From Gammaproteobacteria bacterium (GTDB taxonomy: Bacteria > Pseudomonadota > Gammaproteobacteria > SZUA-229), in contig DAOWLL010000043.1 of assembly GCA_030641945.1 (NCBI GenBank), positions 1 through 8,920 of the forward strand: a DNA stretch of 8,920 nucleotides. Direction: 5' to 3'. The notes beneath the pieces are model-generated. The model was given only the letters and a program-made list of their open reading frames with translations, ran no database searches and was not told the DNA's origin. A program made the translations under genes and the position numbers. Position 1 is the first letter of the stretch; the number at the start of each line of letters is the position of its first letter. Below, piece after piece: positions 1 through 6,501 of this stretch.

Positions 1-2
1 AG

Positions 3-95
3 AAGTTTCATGAAATGCTTGGAGATAAGGCAGATAAGGTTTTTATTTCATTCGGACTGGATGCTTTGTTTCAAGGGCGAAAAAATAAAGATTGA
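3..95 (+). CDS. C-terminal end of an unrecognised protein (partial)
   Basis: The third + frame is open from the window edge to a TGA at 93-95 and encodes about 30 residues ending in ALFQGRKNKD. The composition (charged start, hydrophobic VFISFGLDALF core, basic tail) looks like a real protein end. I do not recognise the family. The first + frame is also open here but is richer in Cys, Trp and Arg and looks less natural. The next gene on the same strand starts 77 bases later, so the two could be cotranscribed. Only the tail is visible, so this is a tentative call. Confidence 0.4.
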   Translation, partial: KFHEMLGDKADKVFISFGLDALFQGRKNKD

Positions 96-172
96 TAATG
101 CATGTTGATCCCCGGGTCATGACGGTAATGATCTCTTCAATTTGCCAACACACAATGCAGAAGGTCATGATT

Positions 173-640
173 ATGTTTAGAGCTATAGCTATAAGCCTGT
201 TAATGATTGTTAGCCTGTTAATTGCATCAGAAATTAATGCGAACACGGTTGATATGCAGGTTTACAAAGGTGAGTTGAGGTTTGTTGTTCCCGCTCAGCA
301 GGCAGGTGGTTCCCTGTTGATTCGTTACCGCTCTAAGACAAGGGAAGTGGTGCGGATCAGTATTAACGGACTGGCATTAACCAATACAACAACAAATGAA
401 GTAACCAGGCTTCATGATCAATCTGCGAGTCTTTCTAATCGCTATGACCACGAGGGTTACTGGGTTACCGATGTTGACTATAGTGATTTGAGTCTTGGCA
501 ATGATAACTATCGAATTCAGGGCAGGCTCACGCTTTACCTGATCGGGTCGCAGCGAACAAGAAACTTCAGTGTATATCTGAAGCCCGAAGCCAACAAGAA
601 GCCTCCACATTCGACTATCGACTGGGGTTTAGGCAACTAG
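173..640 (+). CDS. Small secreted protein of unknown function
   Basis: This encodes 155 residues. The frame is open from 92, but I chose the ATG at 173 because an AGAAGG Shine-Dalgarno sits 8 bases before it (159-164) and translation from there opens with a typical signal peptide: MFRA, a hydrophobic run to about residue 18, and a probable signal peptidase site after the Ala of INA (residue 23). The mature part of about 130 residues has alternating polar/hydrophobic stretches, suggesting a beta-rich fold, with no cysteine. It ends in a polar Pro/Lys segment (EANKKPPHSTIDWG) after a last predicted strand (RNFSVYLK). I recognise no domain. The likely location is periplasmic or outer surface. 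Its end converges with glnS across an intergenic repeat element. An alternative start is the ATG at 167, two codons upstream. Confidence 0.72.
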   Translation: MFRAIAISLLMIVSLLIASEINANTVDMQVYKGELRFVVPAQQAGGSLLIRYRSKTREVVRISINGLALTNTTTNEVTRLHDQSASLSNRYDHEGYWVTDVDYSDLSLGNDNYRIQGRLTLYLIGSQRTRNFSVYLKPEANKKPPHSTIDWGLGN

Positions 641-677
641 TCTGCATCCAGGACATGGGTGTATCAACTGGGGTTTT

Positions 678-713
678 TTAACGCAAAGGCGCGAAGACGC
701 AAAGGACGCAGAG
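678..713 (+). repeat. Left 36-bp inverted-repeat arm
   Basis: The arm begins TTAACGCAAAGGCGCGAAGA and continues in GACGCAAAGG-type units. It pairs with 955-990 with a single mismatch. Confidence 0.85.
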
Positions 714-756
714 TTTTTTTGATATTACAACGATTGAATACTCTGGCAGTTGATAT

Positions 757-843
757 GCAGGGCGCACCATGCGCACCGAAAATAGCGCAGAAACCAATGT
801 GGTCATGACAATTCCATTTCATGGCGCCTACGGCGCACCCTGC
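757..843. repeat. Decayed inverted pair of GCAG-headed hairpins (REPIN-like)
   Basis: The unit at 757-777 and the reverse complement of 823-843 match at 15 of 21 positions, and both begin GCAGGG. Each still forms its own small hairpin: GCGCA/TGCGC in the left unit and GCGCC/GGCGC in the right. The stems differ but pairing is kept in each, as expected of REP-type units that diverged under pairing constraint. This is nested inside the 313-bp inverted-repeat element. Confidence 0.45.
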
Positions 844-954
844 GGCATCAACCAAACATCGCAATGTCATCAGAACAACTCTACCTCAAGCTGTCACGAG
901 GATGTGGAGAAATCGGGAAACAGGTTACGATTCACATACCTATAAAAAGCTTTT

Positions 955-990
955 CTTTGCGTCCTTTGCGTCTTCGCGCCTTTGCGTTAA
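955..990 (-). repeat. Right 36-bp inverted-repeat arm
   Basis: This is the reverse complement of the arm at 678-713 apart from one base. It ends in GCGTTAA, 28 bases from the glnS stop codon, so a glnS transcript would enter it soon after translation ends. Confidence 0.85.
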
Positions 991-1018
991 GAAATAAATC
1001 ATAGTCAGCCTGCCTGGT

Positions 1019-2710
1019 TTATGCGTTCTGCTTGTCGATTTTGGCCCAGGTGTCGCGCAGTGTGACTGTGCGGTTGAATACCAGCGCTTCTTCATGACTG
1101 TCCCTGACAAAGTAACCGGTACGTTCAAACTGGTAGTGCTTGCCCGGGTCTGCTTCGGCCAGTGATGGCTCGAGCTTGCATTGTTCGAGTTTTATCAATG
1201 AGTCAGGATTCATGTGTTCGATAAAATTCTCGGCACTGCCAGGATCAGGGTGGGTAAACAATCGATCGTACAGGTTGATCTTTGCATCGATCGCATGCTG
1301 AACCGATACCCAGTGTATGGTTCCTTTGACCTTGCGTCCGTCAGGCGAATCACCGCCGCGGGTTTCCGGGTCATAGCTGCAAATCAGTTCAATGACTTCA
1401 CCGCTATCATCTTTTATAACATCTGTGCAGGTTACGTAATAGGCATAGCGCAAACGCACTTCACGACCGACAGTTAAACGGAAGAATTTCTTTGGTGCGT
1501 CTTCCATGAAGTCTTCGCGTTCGATAAAAATGGTTTTTGCAAAAGGAACTTCACGCGTACCCATCTCCGGATGTTGTGGATGGTTTTGTGCTTCCAGCAT
1601 TTCTACCTGATCATCAGGGTAGTTTTCAATCGTGACTTTTAGCGGCTTGAGTACAGCCATGACACGCAGCGCATGTTCGTTCAGATCTTCGCGCGCAGAG
1701 TTTTCGAGTACGGCCATTTCGATAAAGCTGTCTTTCTTGGTAACACCAATGCGGTCACAGAAGTCGCGAATCGACGCCGAGGTAAAACCGCGGCGGCGCA
1801 TGCCTGATATGGTGGGCATGCGCGGGTCATCCCAGCTATCGACGTGGTTATCATGAACCAGCTGGTGCAGTTTACGTTTACTGGTAACCGTATACTTGAG
1901 TTGCAGACGGGCAAACTCAATCTGTTGCGGATGACAGGGTGTACCGGCTTCATCCAGTACCCAGTCGTATAGCGGGCGATGGTCTTCAAATTCGAGCGTA
2001 CAGATCGAATGCGTGATGCCTTCAATGGCGTCGGAGAGGCAATGAGTGAAATCGTACATCGGGTAGATGACCCAGTCGTCACCGGTACGGTGATGGTGGG
2101 TACGCTTGATGCGGTACAGCACCGGGTCGCGCATGTTGATATTGGGCGAAGCCATATCAATTTTGGCACGCAGCACATGTTCGCCATCGGTGAACTCACC
2201 TTCTTTCATGCGCTGGAACATACCCAGGCTTTCCTGGATATCACGGTTGCGGAAAGGGCTTTCCTGGCCTGGCTGTTTCAGGGTGCCGCGTGTATTGCGA
2301 ATATCTTCAGCGCTTTGTGAGTCAACATAAGCCTTGCCGTCCAGTATCAACTTGACGGCAAACATATAGAGTTGGTCAAAGTAATCTGATGCGTGTTTTT
2401 CTTCGGTCCATTCAAAGCCCAGCCACCTGACATCCTCCATGATGGCATGCATGTACTCTTCTTCTTCCTTATCTGGATTGGTGTCATCAAAACGCAGGTT
2501 GCATTTTCCATTGTAATCCCTGGCAATGCCAAAGTTCAGGCAGATGGACTTGGCATGGCCAATGTGCAGGTAACCGTTTGGTTCAGGCGGGAAACGGGTG
2601 TACACGGATGTGTGTTTTCCCGAAGCCAGATCTGCATCGATGATGTTGCGAATAAAATTGGTTTGAACGTTTTCTTTTTCGTCCATTGGTATGTTGTCTG
2701 CAGGTTTCAT
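1019..2710 (-). CDS. glnS: Glutaminyl-tRNA synthetase
   Basis: This class I aminoacyl-tRNA synthetase charges tRNA-Gln with glutamine in the cytoplasm. The 563-residue reading is colinear with E. coli GlnRS. The HIGH motif is at residues 49-52 ([15 protein letters not shown]), and the KMSKS-equivalent loop is VTSKRKL at about 275-281 (E. coli has VMSKRKL). Other conserved blocks are NLRFDDTNP, the [12 protein letters not shown] segment, [15 protein letters not shown] and the C-terminal beta-barrel anticodon-binding part ending [14 protein letters not shown]. Two starts are possible. The ATG at 2710 lies 8 bases after the transporter stop. The ATG at 2686 (residue 9) gives 555 residues and aligns exactly with the E. 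coli N-terminus (the same number of residues before TNFIR). Neither has a clear Shine-Dalgarno, and I give the outer limit. It is the last gene of a three-gene minus-strand group and is intact, with no missing motif. Confidence 0.97.
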   Translation of the reverse strand: MKPADNIPMDEKENVQTNFIRNIIDADLASGKHTSVYTRFPPEPNGYLHIGHAKSICLNFGIARDYNGKCNLRFDDTNPDKEEEEYMHAIMEDVRWLGFEWTEEKHASDYFDQLYMFAVKLILDGKAYVDSQSAEDIRNTRGTLKQPGQESPFRNRDIQESLGMFQRMKEGEFTDGEHVLRAKIDMASPNINMRDPVLYRIKRTHHHRTGDDWVIYPMYDFTHCLSDAIEGITHSICTLEFEDHRPLYDWVLDEAGTPCHPQQIEFARLQLKYTVTSKRKLHQLVHDNHVDSWDDPRMPTISGMRRRGFTSASIRDFCDRIGVTKKDSFIEMAVLENSAREDLNEHALRVMAVLKPLKVTIENYPDDQVEMLEAQNHPQHPEMGTREVPFAKTIFIEREDFMEDAPKKFFRLTVGREVRLRYAYYVTCTDVIKDDSGEVIELICSYDPETRGGDSPDGRKVKGTIHWVSVQHAIDAKINLYDRLFTHPDPGSAENFIEHMNPDSLIKLEQCKLEPSLAEADPGKHYQFERTGYFVRDSHEEALVFNRTVTLRDTWAKIDKQNA

Positions 2711-2718
2711 ATGGCGCG

Positions 2719-4086
2719 TTATTCTACATCATCAGGCCCTGCTGCATCAGGCCGATACTCGTGATGAATATAGGTTTTTTCGCGATAGAGCTTCACAACC
2801 AGCAAAAACAGCAGTGAAGTTGCGAGCATCATTAATGTAAAAAACCAGTAATAGTCCGCACCTTCCAGTTTGCTGCTGCCATCCGGGTTTTGAATAAAAA
2901 AGTTCACGCTGCTGGTAAACAGGTTGCCGATAGCAATGGACATCATGAAAAAGGCCATGATGAATGATTTCATTCTGGCAGGTGCCTGGGTGTAGGAAAA
3001 CTCCAGGCAGGTGATCGATACCATGACTTCGGCCGATGTCAGTACCACATAAGCAAACAGCTGCCAGCTGATATGCGGTGTGCCGCCCTGGTCGATTCTT
3101 TCCTGTGCCAGCGAGGCGATCGTAAAGGCAATCACTGTAATAAACATGCCGATGGCGATTTTGCGCAGCGGTGTGAGTGTGAGCACTTTATTGAGCTGTG
3201 GATATACCACATAGGAGAAAACAGGTATCAGCAGCATGACCAGTAGAGGATTGGCCGCCTGGATTTGCGAGGGCAGCAGTTCAATACCGGCAATATTCCG
3301 CTCCATGTTTTGCGCCTGCAGTACCCATGCCGAACCTGTCTGGTCAAACAGGGCCCAGAACATGGCAACGAACAAATACAGGATGCCGAGTTTGGCAATT
3401 GCCTTGATGCCGTCTTTGCTGAAGGTGTCTCGAATAAAGTGCATGCCGCCGGGACGGATGTGTACAAATTTATAGCGGCCAGCCCAGAAGGTCAGCGTGG
3501 CAAGCAGCATTAATACCCCGGGGACACCGAATGCAAGCGGGGCTCCATAATTGTTCAGCAGCCATGGGGTCAGCAGGGATGAAGCAAAAGCGCCAAGATT
3601 TATCGAGAAATAAAACCAGCCGAATACGCGCGGCAGCAGGTGACAGTTAGTGGCGCCGAACTGGTCACCGATATGTGCGGAAACGCAAGGTTTGATGCCG
3701 CCGGCCCCCATTGCGATCAGTCCCAGCCCAATGGCGAGTCCCAGGCGTGTATCGTCCAGCGCCAGAGCAAAATGCCCCAGGGTATAGACAATAGACAACA
3801 AAATGATGGTGCGATATTTTCCCAGCAGGCCATCAGACAGCAGCGCACCCAGCAAAGGTGTGAGGTAGACAGCGGAGACAAACAGGTGGTACCAGCCCTT
3901 GGCTTCATCAGCCGCCATAAGCTCGGCATGGCCACCTGCACCCATCAGGTACTGGGTCATGAACACCAGCAGAATCGTACGCATGCCATAGAAGCTGAAA
4001 CGCTCGGCTGCTTCATTGCCGATGATGTAGGGAATGCCGCGAGGCATGACCTTGCTCGCCACGGGCGCGTGCAGGTAGTTACTCAT
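2719..4086 (-). CDS. POT-family proton-coupled oligopeptide transporter
   Basis: This 455-residue inner-membrane protein is predicted to import di- and tripeptides with protons. The PTR2/POT signatures are all visible. The TM1 motif ExxERFxFYG is at residues 25-34 (the first Tyr of the usual YY is Phe). The [10 protein letters not shown] loop is at about 85-94 and the GAGGIKP segment at 127-133. The FYxxINxG motif is at 158-165. [12 protein letters not shown] and [14 protein letters not shown] appear in the C-terminal half. The sequence is hydrophobic throughout, with about 12 or more helices, and ends in a charged cytoplasmic tail ([13 protein letters not shown]). Its ATG overlaps the TGA of the TfoX-domain gene (ATGA, 4083-4086), implying translational coupling, and glnS follows within 8-32 bases. 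The exact substrate is not predictable. Relatives are named DtpA/DtpB/YdgR in enterics, but I do not assign a symbol. Confidence 0.95.
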   Translation of the reverse strand: MSNYLHAPVASKVMPRGIPYIIGNEAAERFSFYGMRTILLVFMTQYLMGAGGHAELMAADEAKGWYHLFVSAVYLTPLLGALLSDGLLGKYRTIILLSIVYTLGHFALALDDTRLGLAIGLGLIAMGAGGIKPCVSAHIGDQFGATNCHLLPRVFGWFYFSINLGAFASSLLTPWLLNNYGAPLAFGVPGVLMLLATLTFWAGRYKFVHIRPGGMHFIRDTFSKDGIKAIAKLGILYLFVAMFWALFDQTGSAWVLQAQNMERNIAGIELLPSQIQAANPLLVMLLIPVFSYVVYPQLNKVLTLTPLRKIAIGMFITVIAFTIASLAQERIDQGGTPHISWQLFAYVVLTSAEVMVSITCLEFSYTQAPARMKSFIMAFFMMSIAIGNLFTSSVNFFIQNPDGSSKLEGADYYWFFTLMMLATSLLFLLVVKLYREKTYIHHEYRPDAAGPDDVE

Positions 4087-4439
4087 TTTCTACGTGCTTT
4101 TTTGCCGGGTTTTCTGTTTTTCAGGGCGGCCTCAATGGCCTTGTTCGCCCACAGCTGCATGGCATCGGCGTCATCAAGGACTTCGGCAGGCGCTTCGCTG
4201 TATGACATGTTGTAAGCTTTGCCATTTCGTTGGTAAAGGAAAAGCGGCAGTCCGCGTTGTTCGAAGTCGGGCCGGTTGGCGGCATCGGTCTTGAAATAAA
4301 GCACATCGTCAGCAACAAGTGCAAACATCAGCTCATCGATATATATCCCATATCCGCCGAACATCGCTTTTGCCGATACTGGCCCCAGTGGCTGCATCAA
4401 TTCCAGCAAATAGTCGACAAATTCATCATGCTTTTTCAT
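4083..4439 (-). CDS. TfoX N-terminal-domain protein
   Basis: This is a 118-residue cytoplasmic protein. The diagnostic stretch of the TfoX_N family is VSAKAMFGGYGIYIDELMFA (residues 21-40), followed by DDVLYFKTD and a YNMSYSEAP segment. The C-terminus is a lysine/arginine-rich tail ([11 protein letters not shown]). TfoX/Sxy in gammaproteobacteria has an N- and a C-terminal domain and promotes competence gene expression. Here only the N-terminal domain is present, as in many stand-alone YjhB/RsbRA-independent small proteins of unknown role, so a competence function should not be assumed. I chose the ATG at 4439 because the family's MKKHDEF-type start falls there. The frame extends to a TTG at 4481, but the added residues are unconserved in appearance. 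No clear Shine-Dalgarno precedes either start. It is the first gene of the group with the peptide transporter and glnS. Confidence 0.85.
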   Translation of the reverse strand: MKKHDEFVDYLLELMQPLGPVSAKAMFGGYGIYIDELMFALVADDVLYFKTDAANRPDFEQRGLPLFLYQRNGKAYNMSYSEAPAEVLDDADAMQLWANKAIEAALKNRKPGKKARRK

Positions 4440-4529
4440 AGTACGATATTTTACACCGGTGTCTGTGTTATAAATCCTCAATAAATTGGTTCTTCACCAG
4501 ACTTGATGGGTTGATACGATAAAACTATG

Positions 4530-4547
4530 CCACAGAGGCACAGAGGT
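4530..4547 (+). repeat. CAGAGG periodic repeat, left copy
   Basis: CCACAGAGGCACAGAGGT is two CACAGAGG units. Its reverse complement resembles the CTCTG-type units at 4667-4693, so the two bracket the REP pair between them as imperfect outer arms. Confidence 0.45.
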
Positions 4548-4587
4548 AAATGCCTGTTTTGTTATTTTGATCTGGATACCAGTGAAC

Positions 4588-4655
4588 GTAGGAGCGGCTT
4601 TAGCCGCGAACAATCCGTCAGATCGCGATGAATTCGCGGCTAAAGCCGCTCCTAC
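4588..4655. repeat. REPIN-like inverted pair of GTAG-headed REP units
   Basis: The 23-base unit 4588-4610 is the perfect reverse complement of 4633-4655, separated by 22 bases. Each unit starts with the GTAG head typical of REP elements mobilised by RAYT (TnpA-REP) transposases, followed by a GCGGC/GCCGC stem around TTTA. Two inverted REPs form the standard REPIN/BIME arrangement. Near-identical GTAGGAGCGGCTT repeats are known to be common in Pseudomonas and other Gammaproteobacteria. No RAYT gene is in the window. Confidence 0.8.
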
Positions 4656-4666
4656 AAAACTAAAAA

Positions 4667-4693
4667 CCTCTGAGTTCTCTGTGACCTCTGCGG
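4667..4693 (-). repeat. CTCTG periodic repeat, right copy
   Basis: The CTCTGTGAC-CTCTGCGGC units repeat at a 9-base period and are imperfectly complementary to 4530-4547 on the other side of the REP pair. Confidence 0.45.
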
Positions 4694-4728
4694 CCAACTC
4701 GAATTAGGGGAAGAGCCAATAAATCTTT

Positions 4729-4774
4729 CTTTGCGCTCTCTGCGCCTCTGCGAGAGTAAACATCTATAGCCTTT
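4729..4774 (+). repeat. TTTGCG/CTCTGCG repeat, copy related to 6257-6300
   Basis: CTTTGCGCTCTC is followed by further TGCGCCTCTGCG units, then AAACATCTAT and CCTTT. The same order (CTTTGCGCTCTC, TGCG, AAACATCTAT, CCTTT) recurs at 6257-6300 with small gaps. It belongs to the same periodic family as the arms at 678-713 and 955-990. Confidence 0.55.
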
Positions 4775-4819
4775 GAATTGTCACAAGCCAGGCTTCAACC
4801 GTATATATTGTGGGGTAAG

Positions 4820-4841
4820 CGCTTTGATAAAAGTCAAAGCG
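4820..4841 (+). promoter_or_regulatory. FNR/Dnr-type operator upstream of nnrS
   Basis: The core TTGAT-AAAA-GTCAA (4824-4837) matches the CRP/FNR-superfamily pattern. FNR prefers TTGAT-N4-ATCAA, while NO-responsive Dnr/NnrR proteins prefer TTGAC/T-N4-GTCAA. Flanking bases extend the dyad to eight perfect pairs (CGCTTTGA ... TCAAAGCG). The centre (4830.5) lies about 40 bases before the transcription start implied by the -10 box at 4859-4864, the spacing of a class II activated promoter. The regulator itself is not in the window. Confidence 0.72.
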
Positions 4842-4858
4842 TATCCTGGCGATTCATG

Positions 4859-4864
4859 TAAAGT
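4859..4864 (+). promoter_or_regulatory. Probable -10 box of nnrS promoter
   Basis: TAAAGT is preceded by TG directly upstream. A start about 7 bases downstream (near 4871) puts the FNR/Dnr box centre at about -41, and leaves a leader of about 25 bases before the nnrS ATG. No -35 consensus is evident, as expected if an activator replaces it. Assigned from spacing only. Confidence 0.45.
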
Positions 4865-4895
4865 GCACTTCAAATCAGACGCTATGCAGTAACCC

Positions 4896-6089
4896 ATGAT
4901 CAACCTTGAAAAAGAAGTAGCCATTGGTATCCCATTGTTTAGACTGGCGTTCCGACCTTTTTTCCTGGGCGCGGGCATATTTGCTGTAGTGTCGGTTTTT
5001 ATCTGGATGATAGTTTATGTTCATGGCATAAATTTCAACTTTTCCGGGATGTCGCCAACGACATGGCATGCGCACGAGATGATATTTGGTTATGCAATGG
5101 CAGTTATTGCTGGTTTCCTGCTGACCGCAATTAAAAACTGGACAGGACAGCAGACCCTGCGAGGCCCGGGGCTGCTTGTGCTGTTTGTGCTATGGCTACT
5201 GGCCCGTACCCTGCCGCTGACCGGGATTAATGTACCATTGCTAGTATTGGCCAGTATTGATTTACTGTTCATGCTGTTACTTGTAGTTGCAGCGACCATG
5301 CCTGTATTGAAAGCGAAGCAATACAAGCAACTGGGTGTTGTCTCGAAGCTTGTTCTATTAATGCTGAGCAATATGCTGTTTTACCTGGGTGTTAGCGGAA
5401 TTATCGAAGATGGTATACGTTGGGGTTTGTATTCTGGTCTTTATATGATTATTGCATTGGTATTTGTAATGGCTAGACGTGTAATACCTTTTTTCATTGA
5501 AAATGGCATAGATGGTCAGGCTGATATTAAAAACCGACTCTGGGTGGATTTATCAAGTCTTGTCCTGCTGATTGCCTTGTGGATCCTGGATGTGTTTACA
5601 AACCTGGAAACGGCTGTCTCAACAGTTGCCGTCATGCTGGTTGCCTTGCATATAATACGCATGGCAGGATGGTACACAGGTCAAATCTGGAGCAAGCCAT
5701 TATTATGGGTGCTCTATATCGCATATGGCTCACTGGTTGCGGGTTTTGCTTTAAAAGCTACTGAATCCTGGTTCGGCTTTTCCCCCAACCTTTCTGTGCA
5801 TGCATTTGCATATGGTGGTATTGGTGTTATGACCATAGGAATGATGTCACGTGTCATACTCGGTCACACGGGTAGAAACGTGTCCGAACCACCACCAATC
5901 CTGTCCTGGTGTTTTATATTACTGGTGTGCGGCGCACTGTTCAGGATTGTTTTCCCGTTAATCAGTATGGATTTTTATATTTACTGGATCGGGATATCCC
6001 AGTTGTTGTGGATTGCTGCCTTTATGATATTTCTCGTTGTATATGCGCCGATGTTGTGGTCAACACGTATTGATGGACGCGATGGTTAA
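4896..6089 (+). CDS. nnrS: NnrS family membrane protein
   Basis: This 397-residue polytopic inner-membrane protein has about 12 hydrophobic segments. NnrS proteins are reported to carry haem and copper and to relieve nitric oxide / nitrosative stress in denitrifying bacteria; the precise reaction is not settled. Family marks here are the N-terminal PLFRLAFRPFFLGA (residues 13-26), the WHAHEMIFGYA block (57-67, with H58 and H60 as candidate metal ligands), the helix AGFLLTAIKNWTG, the ARRVIPFFIENG segment and a late SVHAFAYGGIGVMTIGMMSRVILGHTGR block rich in His/Met. The start at 4896 matches the family's short N-terminus. The only nearby upstream in-frame ATG (4884) is followed two codons later by TAA. 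The Shine-Dalgarno is poor. An FNR/Dnr-type operator precedes it, which agrees with anaerobic or NO-induced expression. It is a single-gene unit, divergent from the TfoX group. Confidence 0.93.
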   Translation: MINLEKEVAIGIPLFRLAFRPFFLGAGIFAVVSVFIWMIVYVHGINFNFSGMSPTTWHAHEMIFGYAMAVIAGFLLTAIKNWTGQQTLRGPGLLVLFVLWLLARTLPLTGINVPLLVLASIDLLFMLLLVVAATMPVLKAKQYKQLGVVSKLVLLMLSNMLFYLGVSGIIEDGIRWGLYSGLYMIIALVFVMARRVIPFFIENGIDGQADIKNRLWVDLSSLVLLIALWILDVFTNLETAVSTVAVMLVALHIIRMAGWYTGQIWSKPLLWVLYIAYGSLVAGFALKATESWFGFSPNLSVHAFAYGGIGVMTIGMMSRVILGHTGRNVSEPPPILSWCFILLVCGALFRIVFPLISMDFYIYWIGISQLLWIAAFMIFLVVYAPMLWSTRIDGRDG

Positions 6090-6152
6090 AAACAGTGGCG
6101 CGGGACGGGTTTCGAGTGGCGAGGAAAAACCGGCTGTATACATAACACATAC

Positions 6153-6234
6153 GTAGGGTGGGCTCTGCCCACCATTTTATTTATCGAAATTCGTTATGTG
6201 ATGTTGCAGTAATGGTGGGCAAAGCCCACCCTAC
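6153..6234. repeat. REPIN-like inverted pair of GTAG-headed REP units (GGTGGGC type)
   Basis: The 24-base unit 6153-6176 is the reverse complement of 6211-6234 except for one base (TCT versus TTT in the loop). Each has a GTAG head and a perfect 7-bp GGTGGGC/GCCCACC stem. The stem sequence differs from the 4588-4655 pair, so it is a separate REP subclass. This GTAGGGTGGGC repeat type is widespread in proteobacteria. It lies between the convergent nnrS and hydrogenase transcripts. Confidence 0.8.
6157..6180 (+). terminator. Probable intrinsic terminator of nnrS, formed by a REP hairpin
   Basis: A 7-bp GC-rich stem (6157-6163 with 6167-6173, loop TCT) is followed by ATTTTAT and more T/A. It lies 68 bases after the nnrS stop. 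On the other strand the partner hairpin has a weaker T tail, so termination of the hydrogenase operon there is less certain. Confidence 0.5.
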
Positions 6235-6256
6235 CAGTATAATTAGTCGTATTGCT

Positions 6257-6300
6257 CTTTGCGCTCTCCATGCGACTACGTGGAAAACATCTATTCCTTT
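6257..6300 (+). repeat. Degenerate TTTGCG repeat, copy related to 4729-4774
   Basis: It shares CTTTGCGCTCTC, TGCG, AAACATCTAT and CCTTT in the same order with 4729-4774. It runs over the stop codon (6291-6293) and the last codons of the 63-aa minus-strand gene. Confidence 0.5.
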
Positions 6301-6482
6301 ATAAAAAATCTTATCGCTATCGCCACGCCAATGGCGAGCAGTATCAGCAGGTGTTCTGTATGCAGGACGCCATGCAGCATTGTTCCCGTTTCATGACCCG
6401 GGTGTGCATAGGCTGCCGGTGAGGTCAGGGCGGATAAAAGTGACAGCGCAGAAAGTTGTTTGAATCGTTTAGCGAGTTTCAT
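6291..6482 (-). CDS. 63-aa His-rich membrane protein in hydrogenase operon (HupE-like N-terminus)
   Basis: The start is well supported: AGGAG lies 7 bases before the ATG. Residues 1-26 are a signal peptide (KLAKRFK, hydrophobic core, cleavage after AYA). The mature protein opens HPGHE and has five histidines (27, 30, 37, 41, 44), then one transmembrane helix (LLILLAIGVAIAI) and a short charged end. The His segment plus EHLLxLLAIG resembles the beginning of HupE/UreJ, putative nickel-related permeases of about 190 residues; here only the first helix is present. It starts just after the hydrogenase large subunit (19 bases), in the same operon. It may be a natural small metal-binding protein or the remains of a longer HupE cut off by the adjacent repeat, which covers its stop codon. 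A metal-related role is inference. Confidence 0.72.
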   Translation of the reverse strand: MKLAKRFKQLSALSLLSALTSPAAYAHPGHETGTMLHGVLHTEHLLILLAIGVAIAIRFFIKE

Positions 6483-6501
6483 TTAATGGCTCCTGTATCT
6501 T

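Larger units (their letters stand above)
678..990. mobile_element. MITE-like 313-bp element with 36-bp terminal inverted repeats
   Basis: The arms at 678-713 and 955-990 are reverse complements over 36 bp with one mismatch (AAG versus GAG at the inner edge). Both arms end in TTAA, and each is built from a roughly 9-bp period (TTTGCG plus a 2-3 base linker). The 241 bases between hold no credible coding sequence. They carry a decayed pair of small hairpins (757-777 and 823-843). The size, paired arms and lack of coding capacity fit a non-autonomous element or large hairpin repeat. TTAA at both outer ends could be a target duplication, but TTAA is self-complementary, so this is ambiguous. The element fills most of the convergent gap between the upstream small secreted gene and glnS. 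Similar TTTGCG-type repeats are scattered in many proteobacterial genomes. Confidence 0.65.

Noticed and set aside
664..870. 68-aa minus-strand frame inside the 313-bp element
   Set aside because: It is generated by the inverted-repeat arm and the decayed hairpins, has no ribosome site and an odd Cys/Arg-rich composition.
678..990. CRISPR array
   Set aside because: The repeats are inverted, not direct, with no regular spacer pattern and no cas genes nearby.
1681..2199. 172-aa minus-strand frame within glnS
   Set aside because: It is an out-of-frame shadow of glnS, which carries all synthetase motifs in the other frame.
3640..4215. 191-aa plus-strand frame opposite the peptide transporter
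   Set aside because: It lies antisense to a gene with full POT signatures; its length comes from the codon bias of the real gene and the product is Gln/His-rich without any domain.
4494..4697. 67-aa minus-strand reading frame (MAAEVTENSEVF...)
   Set aside because: It is a translation of the REP pair and periodic repeats; FVGAALAANSSR and FAAKAAPT are what GTAGGAGCGGC REPs give in this frame. There is no ribosome site or protein-like character.
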